Positions 49,707-61,136 of a DNA stretch of 64,000 bases are shown one piece after another. A program made the translations under genes and the position numbers. This DNA is from Liquidambar formosana (lineage: Eukaryota > Streptophyta > Magnoliopsida > Saxifragales > Altingiaceae), in NCBI GenBank assembly GCA_039720395.1, contig CM077833.1, positions 15,747,133-15,811,132 on the forward strand, in the 5' to 3' direction. The notes under the pieces are model-generated. The model searched no databases. It was not told the DNA's origin and worked only from the letters and a program-made list of their open reading frames with translations. Numbering within the stretch: the first letter of the stretch is position 1; the number at the start of each line of letters is the position of its first letter.

Positions 49707-50129
49707 CTATGATCTTAATTTGCGAGCATTCTTTCGAAATAATTTTTCTATAAACTTCTTTGGCTGGGGGCTGCCAATTGTGGACCAAACAATCTCGTAA
49801 TGTGAAACCAGTTTAACACACGTGTCATAGGCTACATCACTCTTCTGGATGATCAGTGGTCCAAGAGGTTTGTGCTTCTCAAATAGACTGAGTGTGAATG
49901 ACAATTCCTTGCTACACAACTGCCCATTATTTGCTACCCTCATACAGCAATCAATGCTTATGCTTTTGTCGTTAAAAATGAAACTAGTTACCTCTTGGCC
50001 ACATTTCTTGGTTAGCCCCACAATGCAATCCCCCGCATATTTATAGAATCCTGGTTTAGGCTGTGGGGGCAGTACGTGTTTGGTTGAACCAAGGATCTGA
50101 AGGTATAGATCCACGTTTCTACTCTCCAT
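49707..50129 (-). CDS. Prolamin-like (ECA1-type) cysteine-rich protein, probably 5'-truncated
   Basis: A 140-residue frame reading GDCIVGLTKKCGQEVTSF, then DCCMRVANNGQLC. The cysteines C35, C43, C61-C62 and C72 follow the C-x7-C-x17-CC-x9-C spacing of the plant prolamin-like (ECA1 gametogenesis-related) family; a sixth cysteine is C104. Family members are usually small secreted proteins expressed in female gametophyte or seed tissues. This frame lacks the expected N-terminal signal peptide: its first 30 residues are polar. An acceptor-like CCTTCAG at about codon 10 suggests an upstream signal-peptide exon, but none was found, so it may be a truncated gene or pseudogene. The C-terminal 40 residues are basic and unusual for the family. 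Confidence 0.5.
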   Translation of the reverse strand: MESRNVDLYLQILGSTKHVLPPQPKPGFYKYAGDCIVGLTKKCGQEVTSFIFNDKSISIDCCMRVANNGQLCSKELSFTLSLFEKHKPLGPLIIQKSDVAYDTCVKLVSHYEIVWSTIGSPQPKKFIEKLFRKNARKLRS

Positions 50130-50173
50130 ACATGGAAAATGTTAGAATTTTTTAACACAGACATTACTTCTTG

Positions 50174-50360
50174 AGTATTAGTACCGGTCCAATTGGACCG
50201 ATTTGCATCCGGTTCACTAAAAAAACTGGTGGTTTAGACCGGTTTAATTTGATTCGTCCGGTTCGGATATATTTCCGATTCAATTAAGAAACCAGACCGG
50301 TTTGGTGTCCAGTTCACCAATTCGACCGGCAGGTCTGGTTCGGGTTTGATAACATTGGTC
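50174..50360. repeat. ACCGGTT-rich dispersed repeat
   Basis: Motifs such as ACCGGTCCAATTGGACC (containing a 14-bp palindrome), CCGGTTCACT and GACCGGTTTAA alternate. The block resembles 6236-6720. It lies just upstream of the prolamin-like frame on the minus strand, where its promoter or first exon would be expected. Confidence 0.45.
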
Positions 50361-53158
50361 GTTACTGTGTCATATATTTTTTCAAAGACAATAGTAAACT
50401 GTTACTATTTTGTTTATAAATTTTTCAAAATACAAAATAATAAATTTGTGAAAAGTAACAGGACGAAAATAGTGTTTTTTGGGTGGCTACTACCCGGTGT
50501 TTGAGTTTACATTGTCGCAATGTTTTTTTATAGAATAAAATAGTAAGCTGTTATTGTTTTGGTATATAAATTTTTTTCAAAGCATACAATAGTAAACTAT
50601 TGCTATTTTTTGTATAAATTATTCAAAGCACACAATAATAAACTGTTACTATTTTATATACAAATTAAACAATTTCTTGGTTGACAACAATGAAATCATG
50701 ATGGGGGTTGGTTAGCAACAGTGGATGCAATCCTCCATTATTTTATTTTTTTATTTTTTATTTTTTTTGTATAAATCTAGTATTTACCCCTTTTTTATTT
50801 CTAAAACTAGTGCCCTTTCTTCTTCCTCATCTTTTTTTTGGTTCCAAATCTGGTCAGTGGCGGTTGAAGTATCTTTGACAGCATGAAGCACACCGACAGT
50901 TGCAATGGTGATGATGGAAGAGGTGGTCCTATGATCTCCTGACCTAAGATGCTCGACTGGTGCGCTTTAATTCAATGGCTGCAATGGTGAATATTGAAGA
51001 GGTGGTCAGATGACCTCCTGGCTTGGCATGGTGGTTTTGGTGTGCTTCACTGGAGAAAGGAGATGGCCAGCAATGACGTTTTGCGTCTCCGTCTTCGTGA
51101 TTAGCTACAAATGGCACGGTTGCAATTTGTTTGGAAATGTAAAAAAAGGGTATTTTGGTCACTACGAGGTGAAAATGGGTTATCACAAAAGTAATTTTCT
51201 TTGTGGATTTATTGTAAAAGAACTCTTATACTTTGAGGTTACGACCAAAAATCCCTTAAAATTAAAAGCTACACTAATAATAAATGAATATATATGACTT
51301 TTGGACATTCAAACCCATATTCATACCACATTTAATCAAGTACCATTTTCACTTTTAAGACATAATTTTATGGATTGAGATCCCCTGCTGGCCGGCCTCC
51401 TACATCATGCCCTATTCGATGCCTCCTTCTACTATTGGCCCCATCTTCAAGAAATGTAAAAGCCCATCAGATCATTCGGAATATTTGCGTTCAAAATTTG
51501 GAAAAATGGTCATTTTACTATTTTCAAATTATTAAATTGAAAATTGGAATAGATAATTCAATCAGAGATTCAGTCAATTCTTTCCAAATAAAATGTAAAT
51601 AGAAAATTAGGATGTCAGAAGTTGTCGTGTATTGGGGAATAAATTTATGCCAAAAAAGATCGAGCTGCTGATTTTTAAAATATAGACGGTAGTGCACATA
51701 TACAGATCGAACGTGGGGACAAACAAGAATGCCACAAGAATGGTTGTTGAAAACCCGCTTTAGTTGCTGACAAAAATTAGGACAACAAAGATAAATATAT
51801 ATACAAATTATACTTGCAGTACGGTTTAAAGCTAATACAAATTATAGTTTGTTAACATGCATGTACATGCTCGGATTCCTTGATCTTTCTATAAAGAGAA
51901 AAACAAAATCTACATACTTAAATAATTTATTATCTATTATTTGATTACACATATTTTTGGCACAAACTAGCGACTTGCATGCTGGGTCTACGCACACGGT
52001 TTATAAATCAATGATACAACTTTTGGAAAACAGCAACTCTACCTACTTGCACCAATGAAATTACATAGATATCTTATATTAGTTGGCACCTTTGAATGAA
52101 CACTAACGCAGAAATAATTGGAAACCTTGTAATAGGATGACATCTTTCAACAAACACTAATGCAGAAATTATGGCTGCACCCACTATTATTTTGAAATAA
52201 AGCTATCCCCCACTTTCAAAATAATTAAGACACTTTCCTCCCTAGCTTCTTCGTTTCTCCTCTTACTGTATGTTTTCATGAAGCCTATAATACCCGTGAA
52301 CTCATTACTCACTCAAGGGTGTTTTAATCTTAATAGTCCGTATAAAATATAAAATATATTGAAGTATATAGCAAAGTGAGGGACCTCATGAGTGATGAAG
52401 TAGTCATTAATTACCTTAAGAGAGTTAAAGGATATTTTACTCTTCAAAATAAATAGAATAAGGGTGTTTTAGATCCGGATCTAATTGGTAACAATGTTTT
52501 CTGATTGAGCTCTCCTTTGAACCACAACAAAAGAAAAAAAAATAATCAGAGAATTTAGTTTAACTTTGGATTCAATGTGCTAGTTCATTAGTGGTCAATA
52601 ACTGCAAAATTGAAGTAATAGATGAGGTGAGAGTGGCTTAACCTTGTGAATTCATTAGATAAGGGGACACTGTTATTTTGAAAAACACAGGGGAATTTGC
52701 CTATTTTCAAAATCAGTGAGGATATCGTTGCAATTTCCCCAACAAAAGAAACAAGGGTCTTTCTTAAATTCTTTCGCCGATCTCAGGGTTTCTTAGGTGA
52801 TGCTTATATTTAACTACTTCCATTAACCTGTAATTGTTTAACTGACCAAATGGCTTCCTTTGTTTTCCCATTTGTCCTCTTGTTTTTCTATTGATTCCTG
52901 TCTAGCCACATTTGACTTTCTTAGTATTCTGACCAAAAAGAAAAAGAAAAAAAAAAAAAAAAAAAAACAGAAGACTTTCTTAGTATAGGTCACAAAACAA
53001 ATGTAGTATATGACTGTCTTAGTCTCCACATTTAACTAAGTTTATTACTTATCATAGTTATATATTGTTATTATTAGTACTAATAGTTATTATCATATAG
53101 CACTACAAATTGGCTAGGGGGTTCTGCTTCATTTAGTGGTGAAGAATCAAATTAGAAA
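50361..53158. other. Intergenic stretch before the TAR gene
   Basis: No supported gene. The stretch contains short repeats of an AGTAAACTGTTACTATTTT-like unit (about 50395, 50550, 50590 and 50640), AT-rich segments and an A-rich tract at 52937-52966. The TTATATATT motif near 53057, about 100 bp upstream of the TAR start codon, is a possible TATA box. Confidence 0.5.
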
Positions 53159-55358
53159 ATGGCTGAGATTCAAAACTTCAAGTATACACTGTGTTTAAGT
53201 TGTTCTCTATTTGTCAATATCTTAGTGGCCATTAATCTGTATGTGCATGGGCGGTGGGAGCACGGTTGGAGCAAAAGTGCTGCAGCAGAAGCTGAAGCAG
53301 TGGCAGCCATTTCATGCTCAGGCCATGGAAGGGCCTTCTTAGATGGCTTAGTTGTTGAAGGTTTGCCAGTTTGTGAATGCAATGCATGCTTTAGAGGTCC
53401 AGATTGCTCAGAAATTTTACCTGGCTGTGTGGCAGATGCTGATAGGTACAAATACTCTATTCATTAATTAACAAACATGCCTTAAATTCGATCCAGTACT
53501 GGAATACCATAGCTGGGCATCGATAATGCATTCATTTATGTGCATGGGTTACTGCATGTAGCAACTAGAGTACCAGGGAGTATTAACTTCTTTTTTTGGG
53601 TAAAGTAGTGCGTAGATGAATGGCTATGGTAGTTAAGTCTGGCTAGTTTTTGACATGAGGAACATCGACAATCAAGGATAGGGCTAGTGGGCTAGTGGGT
53701 TACTGCATGCATGCTTGTCTCGCTTCAATCAGTTGATCGAAAACCTGTTGATGGAGTTTTCTGGTGGTGTTATCATTTTATTGGAGATCGAGTTTGTGAT
53801 GTCTTAGAGTTTTCTGGTGGTGTTATCTTTTTGAAGCTTGGATTTGCATTTTTCGTTGGGGTTGTGATGCATGTATTTGATGGGAGATGTATTGCGTTTG
53901 TTTAGCAAGGTTATGAGTTGTTTAGGTCTGGGCGGTTCCCCTTTCTTTTTTGTGAGGTTTTGGATATCCAAGTTGTAAGTTTCTTCTCAGCATCTTGATC
54001 GAATTGATTTGGAAGATGGTATTATCGACATGGTTAATTTGTTTGTTTGGGTGGTCAATTGGGGGTGGTCTGTTTGTCCTGTTTTGGGTGTCGTAAGTAT
54101 TTCTTGTATAGTTATAGTTTACTCTAATAAAATTTTATCTTCTGTTAATAAAACAAATAAAAAATAAACATAACCCCTTTGTGTAATTAATTAACACTAC
54201 AAGTTGCATACGCATGTATTAAAAATATGTTTGGCGCGGGCTAACCAATGAGCTACTCAGTAATACTCCATCAACAGGTTTTCGATCAACGGATTGAAGC
54301 GAGACAAGCATGCATGCATGAAAGTATTTTGGTCAGTTTTCAGGAAAACAAAAATACAAACAAAAACATAATGTACTCACTACTCACTCGTTTTGAAAAT
54401 TTAATAAAATAAATGGTTTTTTGTTTCAATACTTTATTCCTTTCTTCAGGGAAAAAAGATCTGTTCACAATATAATTCCGACCAATAAATTTGGCATAAA
54501 CATTCTGACAAAATTAAAACACATACACACATAACATTTAGAACCAGACCAAACTGATTAAAAATCAAGAATCACACTTCGCAAAATTTTGGTAATTTAA
54601 ATAAAAAAAGGACTTGATCAAGTCAAAATTCATACTGCAGTCAATATCCATGATCATATCTCAATTCTCAACTCATGCATGACTTCATATTTGTTGGTGC
54701 AAATTAATGTTTAACTTTGACTTAGGACGAAGAATATAATCTACATAAATCATGACCATTGTATACTCTTTATATATTATTATTTTGTAATTTTTAAGTA
54801 ATTTAGGGCTTGTTTAAGTATGTATTGTCTAATTCAAAATTAAACAATTCAAAGTAATTTATATAATATTGAAGGTACAAATCTATGACTTTGAATTGAC
54901 AAATTCAAAAAAAGGGTAGTCATCACGCCAACTAAGAGTAGAAATTCAAAATAGTCGCATTTCATGAATTTCTAAGAATTAATCTTACAACAGTACTAAC
55001 TATAGTGATGACTTTATAACTTAAAAATATTATGATTCAAAATTATGAACTTGTGCCTTCAATATTAAGTAAAATACCTTGAATTGTTTAATTTCAAATT
55101 AGACACCCAAACAAGTCTTTAGGGTTTTATTTTATTGTTTCTAGTATTTTTTCGGGTTTTAATGATCAAATTTGAGTTCTTAGGGGGGAGCCACTTCCCT
55201 TTTTTCGGCTACTGAGGCTAGGACTCAAGATTCTTTGTGAATTCAAAGAAGCCCTAGTACATAAGTACATTTTAAGATTTTATTCCATTGCTGAGACATA
55301 AAGAGAAGCCAAACAGATAAACTCCCTGCCCACTACTAGTCTACTACCAACACCCCCC

Positions 55359-55389
<31 letters not shown>

Positions 55390-58300
55390 AAAAAAAAAAA
55401 AAACAAAGAAAACGAAAAACTTCAACTCACCACTACCATTGCCACTGTTGTCATCATCAACGGCGGTTCTATGAGACCATCAATATCGCTACCAATTCCA
55501 TAATCACCGTCATTACCAATATTGTTAACTCAGTAATGTTACTGCAGTGGGGATCCAATATTCTTGGAGCCTTTCTGGGTGCAGCATGCAGCTAGTAGTG
55601 CAATCGTGGTGGCTGGGTGGCATCGAATGAGCTACGAATTTCAGGATGGTTCTCTCGTCTCAAAAGAGCTAGAGAAGCACATTCGCAAAGTGCACGCTGT
55701 CGCTGGTAATGCAGTTACAGACGGAAGATTTATCATTTTTGGCGTCGGCTCAACTCAACTTCTTCATGCAGCAGTTCATGCCTTTTCCTCCGACAATCCA
55801 TCCTCGCCTGCAAGGGTTGTAGCCTCGGTCCCTTATTACCCGGTAGATGCTAATGCTCAACCACGAAATCATTCATTTTATAAATTTATTACTTGCTGTA
55901 TCAGTCGACATTATGAAGTCTTAATTATCTTAAATTTTCACAGGTTTACAAATCGCAAACCGAGTTTTTCCAATCTACGGACTATAATTTCAATGGAGAT
56001 ACTTTCCTGTGGAAAAACACTTCAGATTCCCCGATGAATTTCATTGAGTTCGTCACCTCACCAAACAATCCGGATGGTCAGTTGAAAAAGGCAGTTCTTC
56101 AAGGCCCATCTGTCAAAACGATACATGATCTTGCCTACTATTGGCCACATTTTACTGCCATTCCAGCTCCAGCGGATGAAGATCTTATGATATTTACACT
56201 TTCGAAGCTTACTGGTCATGCTGGCAGTAGATTCGGGTAACATTTTCCTTCCTGTAAATAGCTGCTGCTGCCTACCCTAGGCTATGTTTGATTAGATGGA
56301 ATGGAATGGATAATGGAACAAAATCATATTCTAATTCATTCCAAACAATGTGTTTGGAATTTGGATGAGATAATTTAAATGGAAATAGAATCAAACAGCA
56401 TGTTTAGATAATCATTTCAAATCCCTTTCCATTTCAAACTACTTTTAAGTATGGAATCAAAATCTATTCTCATACATTCTATTCCAACCAAACAAACGTG
56501 GCTTTAAGGGGTAGCTTAATAAGCTGGTTCTCATACCTATGCCTCAAAAAATAGAAGATATTCATTTCAAGTCCTCGTGTTTCCAAGGGGCTAGTTAGAT
56601 TTTCCCAGTTGATTATGTGCGCACAAGTGGGGAATAGTTGGGCCCATGCATGGTCCCACACCTCGGGGCGATAGTTGGAAGAAGCAAAAAGAGTAGTCTT
56701 ACTCAATAATAAAAAATTTGTCTTAAACTAGCTTACAAGTCTGAGTACTTAATTTATGCATGATACCAACAACTCTAACTCTGAAACAGAAACAAACTAG
56801 AATTATAAATAATTAAAAAAAATAATATGGGGAAATTTTCCCCTCCTAAAATGCTCTGTGTGAGTGCTACATTTGGAGAAACAGAACTTAAATTATTGCA
56901 CTGATTTTTCTTCGGCAGGTGGGCATTGATAAAAGATGAAGCTATCTACCTAAAAATGCTGGAGTATATGAGTCTAAGTACCTATGGCGTACCGCGAGAG
57001 ACTCAGTTAAGAGGTTTGAAGCTTCTAAAAGTAGTCCTTGAAGGAAATGGGAGGAACATGTTTGAATTTGGATACGCAAAAATGAAGAACAGATGGGAAA
57101 GATTGAGCAAGACCTTATCGTCGTCCAAGCGTTTTTCTCTCCAGGAAATTGCACCTCAATACTGTACATTTTTCCAAGAGGTCAGGGGACCTTCTCCAGG
57201 TGATTTTTCATTCAAGGTTCAAAACTTTTCAAATGTGAAGTATTGGGCTTTCTTTGATATGATTAGACATCTTTTTGATAACTAACTACCAAGTAGGGTG
57301 TTTCAAAAAAAAAAAATACTACTCTAACCATCACCTTTTAGCATATTTCTTTAATAGTTGACCTGACATACATGACATACCATATCAACATTAAAACTTG
57401 TCAGTTTCCATGTTGGCCTATTGTGTTCAACTATTCATGAAGTGACAAAGGTTAGCCTACTACGTACCATGAGCATTAGTGTTGACATGACATTGCATTA
57501 GTGTTGACATGACATTGCTAATCTTTAGACGGTGAATGTAACATAGGAGAATAGCTAGCAGCACTTATTTGGAAAACAAAAACTGAAAGAGAACGGAAAA
57601 GAAAGAAAAAACACATTTCATAAAAGAACTTGTGCCCATACTATACTATGTCATAGGCGGCCATTTCCTTTCCATTCGACTGAAATGCGCTCATTTGTGA
57701 AATAACATCGTGAAAAGTACATCTCTGGTTTATAGCCACTGTTTTCTCAATTACTTCTTTGTCATTCTCTCTAGAAAAGACAAACTTCAACCTACATGTA
57801 ACCATATTCAAACAAAACCTCTTTTATCCCACCATCAATTCAACGACACTCTCTCTCTCTCACAGCCTGCATGCACATTCAATTTTATTATGCCTCATAA
57901 TCTCACACATGGCTTCATATATTTAACGTGTTTATACCCTTTCAACTTTTCTTGTCCCTATTGCCTTCCCAATCATCTTCAAATTGGACTCGATCCGTTC
58001 TATAAGTCTTGACCCTCACCATTAATTATTGAGAATTCTTAATGGACGTGATATAGTTTTGGTTCTGGGTTCTCGGCAGATCTTTAGTTGAACATCATTT
58101 TACATCCTCGCTTGGCCGCCTAAGTACTTTTCAAAACACTATTGTATCCTAACTCAATATCATTATTTCCTCTGACCTCACTTGGTGATGTGAAACACTT
58201 CTGTATTAGCTTTCTCTTCGCTTCATGCATGCTGTCGTATAAGCAAGCAAATTTTCCATTTTAACAAGTTTATTTTCACGGCAGCTTTTGCATGGCTCAA

Positions 58301-58640
58301 GTGTGAGAGAAGGGAAGAAAAGGATTGCCATGCGGCCCTTAGAGCTGTCAATGTCACTGGCCGCGATGGTAGCTTGTTTGGTGCTGAAAGCCACTATGTA
58401 CGTCTTAGCCTTGTCAAGAGCCAAGATGACTTCGATTTGTTGCTACATCGGATAAGCATGTTAATGTCTGAGGAATCTGCTATCAAAGTTAAAGCTCCAC
58501 TGGTTTTGTGGGAAAAAAATGATACCATGGGAGGAAATGCATCCATGCTGCTGGATGCTGCATATAATGATAAATGTAACATTTATAAATATTTCATTGA
58601 TGAATTTGCATCACATGCAATGAACATAGCTAGCATGTGA
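53159..58640 (+). CDS. TAR4: Tryptophan aminotransferase-related protein (TAR3/TAR4-like)
   Basis: PLP-dependent enzyme of the alliinase/TAA1 family. TAA1 converts tryptophan to indole-3-pyruvate for auxin synthesis; the activity of TAR3/TAR4-type members is less certain. Exons: 53159-53445, 55548-55842, 55944-56236, 56919-57199, 58285-58640 (1512 nt, 503 aa). Residues 11-29 are a hydrophobic signal or anchor segment, implying the secretory system. Six cysteines (53, 72, 74, 77, 83, 90) form the EGF-alliinase domain. SPNNPDG ends at 239, and the PLP lysine is K282 in SKLTGHAGSRFGW. AFAWLKC and LVKSQDDFDLLL mark the C-terminal part. After MLMSEES the protein runs on for about 45 unusual residues to the stop at 58638. 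The introns contain MITEs and a 54-bp inverted repeat. Confidence 0.93.
53704..54318. repeat. 54-bp inverted repeat pair around a ~507-bp insert
   Basis: 53704-53757 and 54265-54318 are reverse complements with one mismatch (arms begin TGCATGCATGCTTGTCTCG). Between them, a GAGTTTTCTGGTGGTGTTATC block occurs twice (about 53754 and 53809), and an A-rich LINE-like tail ends near 54170. The structure is in intron 1 of the TAR gene. It could be a foldback element or an inverted duplication made during repair. Confidence 0.85.
54806..55118. mobile_element. Tourist-like MITE, complete copy
   Basis: The left end GGGCTTGTTTAAGTATGT pairs with the right end, which reads inward AGACTTGTTTGGGTGT. The inner arms share TCAAAATTAAACAATTCAA and AATATTGAAGG-like blocks. 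TTA trinucleotides on both sides (54803-54805 and 55119-55121) fit the 3-bp target duplication of PIF/Harbinger elements. It lies in intron 1 of the TAR gene. A related half copy lies at 1-138. Confidence 0.7.
55353..55403. repeat. Poly-C followed by poly-A tract
   Basis: About 27 C residues (55353-55379) run directly into about 24 A residues (55380-55403) in intron 1 of the TAR gene. The exact lengths are unreliable. Confidence 0.95.
56281..56503. mobile_element. Short palindromic MITE in TAR intron 3
   Basis: The left arm (GCTATGTTTGATTAGATGGAA) and right arm (reading inward GCCACGTTTGTTTGGTTGGAA) are imperfect inverted repeats rich in GGAATGGAATG. This is a phrase common to a widespread plant MITE type. 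About 220 bp, non-coding. Confidence 0.6.
57471..57515. repeat. 22-bp direct repeat
   Basis: CATTAGTGTTGACATGACATTG occurs twice in direct succession in TAR intron 4. It is a simple tandem duplication. Confidence 0.85.
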
Positions 58641-58738
58641 TCCTATTTCCAAAAAAATGGCATCCCAAAAGAGAATTGGATGTCATTTTCCATCATTAAT
58701 TTAATTAAAGAAATTATAAATTTGTCATCATTAAACTA

Positions 58739-58739
<1 letters not shown>

Positions 58740-58784
<45 letters not shown>
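58740..58784. repeat. (TA)n microsatellite
   Basis: About 22 uninterrupted TA units lie 100 bp downstream of the TAR stop codon, within or just after its 3' UTR. Confidence 0.95.
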
Positions 58785-58786
<2 letters not shown>

Positions 58787-59789
58787 TATATTTGTTTAAT
58801 TTATTCCAAGATGAACTAAATTTTTGGCCAATAACATACATCCAAGAAGATAATCTGATCAAGCCATGGGGAAACGTAATTCACCCATTTCTCAAGCTTC
58901 ATGATGAACACTAAGTGGAAATTTGGTGATATATCCTCAAGGTTCATAATGAATGGATTACCTATGTTTTGTTGCAAGCACAATATATAGCTAGTAATGG
59001 AAACTTTCAATACCTTGATATACTTTTCCCACACCAAATGGAGCCTGATCTACCCAGATTTGATTGATAAAAAAACTCATTTGAGCTCGCTTGTATAATA
59101 AATAAATCAAGCTCAAATCTCATTTTTGTGCTCATTAATTTATTGAGGCAAGCTTATATAGAGCATTACTCAAGTCAATAATCTCATTACTATTTTAAGC
59201 AAACGAACTACTCAAATTCAGCTGTTAGTTGCTCAAAAATAAAAAAAATCATTTGAGGTTGCTCATAAGCCAAATGAGTAAAACTCCAACCTTATTTTGA
59301 GCTCGTTAATTTAACAAATCAACCCCAAGTAACCTATTACTTGGCTCGTTTATAACCTTAATTACAAGATCACCATCCTCAATGAAACAAAGAACTTTCT
59401 CTGAATCCTTTTTTGTTTTTTTCCCAAACGATAGGAGAACATACAAATGCACTTATGTGGAGTCAAAACCAAGGTCTTCGCAAACCTCACACTCTTATTA
59501 TGATGGAAGATGCCATTAGACCCATAAGAACATTGACCTCTAAATCCTATTCAATGATATAAGTTTGATAAATTCATTCCACATGAAAAAAACCCAACTT
59601 CAACTACCTATTGGACCATTGGTGGAAAGGCCCCAACCAACCAACCTCCGTCTTCATCCCTGATGAGAAGAACACCACCACCTGATGGGCCTGTGTTGCC
59701 CTTTGAGAGCCCATCAGTGGTAAGCTTAACCCACCCAAATAGAGGCCTAGCCCAATTGACTAATCTAAACCGCTTCAAAGTAAGAAGAT
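58785..59789. other. Intergenic stretch, no gene seen
   Basis: AT-rich sequence with a stretch (59080-59300) of CTCATTTGAGCT-like motifs that looks like a worn repeat. On the minus strand, 59608-59760 reads KLTTDGLSKGNTGPSGGGVLLIRDEDG, resembling the start of an RNase H-like domain from a LINE or related retroelement (typical KLNTDGA...G..GGVIRD). This is a probable retroelement fragment. Confidence 0.5.
59608..59760 (-). mobile_element. RNase H-like retroelement fragment
   Basis: The minus-strand translation WVKLTTDGLSKG...GGGVLLIRDEDGGWLVGA fits the N-terminal motif of plant RVT_3/RNase H-like domains (W.KLN.DGA..G..AG.G.V.RD..G). Only about 50 residues remain, interrupted by the MULE MITE that begins at 59790. 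It is a dead fragment. Confidence 0.6.
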
Positions 59790-61136
59790 GGGAACGGCTA
59801 TTGCAACTAAGGCTGCAACTTGGGTAGGTTAAGCCCGCCCAACCCGAACCTAACCCGGTCAATAGACGGGTTGGACAAATACTTTTCATACATTGGGTTG
59901 GGTTTGGGTTGGAAAATATCAACCCGATTTAAATTGGGTTGGGCTTGGGAAGGGGGGTTGGGCAGCCCGAATCCAACCCAAACCTTACCTATATAATACA
60001 TAATTTTTTAAAATATTTTTATATGCATTAAATATGACATCATATGGTTTTTAACTATTAGTCATTTGGTGTGGACCTAGGGGGCTTGTATGAAAAATTG
60101 TTGGAGATCTGTAAAATCGGCTAGAGAAAGATGTGTAGCCAGATTACCTTTTATTGTTTTTTCCTTTTTTTTTAGTGGGGTTAAAAGGGGAGCTTTATTT
60201 ATACTGTTAGTCCTAACCTAGCGGTTAGTAGCTATAAAATCTCCTCTCATGGGATTATAATCTATGTTTGACTTAAAAGACTCTTTAAATAAGTGTCCAA
60301 AAATGTCAATTTTTCTTATTTTTCCGAGTTAGTTTTTATTATTTTGGCATCAGAGCACTTTGCCACCACTTCTCTCTTCTTTCCCCAATCCCCATCGGCT
60401 ACTAACAAGTAATGCCATTGATTTTATTGAAGCAGGTTAATCAATTGAGTTTAGATGATTAGATTTGTAGGCATATGCAACAATGCATTTTTATTTTATT
60501 GAAGTAGGTTTACTAAAGAAGAAAAATAAAAAATGAAATCAATAAGCTAACCCGCTAAACTTGACTTCAACCCGCTCAAACCATGTAACCCGTGCCCGCC
60601 CAACTTAAGCACGGGTTGAGCCTGGGCTAAGAAAGTTCAACCCAAAGTATGGGTTGGGTTGGGTTGGGCTTGGGCATAGGGATTTACACTTTGGGTTGAG
60701 TTTGGGTTGACCTCTTGACCCACCCGACCCGCCCAAGTTGCAGCCCTAATTGCAACCCCCCATTCTTAGAACCCCACCCGTTTCCTTTTGGTTTTTAAGA
60801 TTTCATGAAAAATATAAAAAGTTTTTGCAAAAACTGATCACTCGATTCACTAGAAAACATCATTTTGAATAACTTTGCAGAAGAAAGTTTTTTCAAAATC
60901 TATCGTTTAGGTAGACTTTTTGGCAAAAAATGAAATAAAGGCTATAAATGGCTAAAAAATATATTTAAACGATGGATTTAGAAAAACTTTCTTTTACAAA
61001 GTTGTTCAAAATGATGTTTCTAATGGACATCGCCGCCGGTTTTCATAAAAATCTTTTACATTTTGCATAAAATCTAAAAAATCTAAAGGATGAGGGGTGG
61101 GGTGATAAGAATAGGGGGTTGCAATAACGGTTCCTG
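59790..61136. mobile_element. MULE-type MITE (copy 3) split by a nested hAT element
   Basis: The left end GGAACGGCTATTGCAAC and right end (reading inward GGAACCGTTATTGCAAC) are inverted repeats. The 9-bp sequence TAAGAAGAT flanks both sides (59781-59789 and 61137-61145), the target duplication length of Mutator-like elements. Removing the nested hAT (59808-60748) and one copy of its duplication leaves about 398 bp, the same size as copies at 28427 and 29162. Confidence 0.88.
59808..60748. mobile_element. Non-autonomous hAT element (941 bp) nested in a MITE
   Basis: The ends TAAGGCTGCAACTTGGG and, inverted, TAGGGCTGCAACTTGGG match at 16 of 17 positions. A perfect 8-bp target duplication ATTGCAAC flanks it (59800-59807 and 60749-60756). 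The inside is rich in GGGTTGGGTT and AACCCGCCCAACC motifs near both ends and AT-rich in the middle. No transposase is present. Confidence 0.9.

Noticed and set aside
56237..57285. Open frame extending past TAR exon 4 to 57285
   Set aside because: The homology ends at RGPSP with a donor at 57200, and the next exon at 58285 continues AFAWLKC in phase. The remainder is intron.
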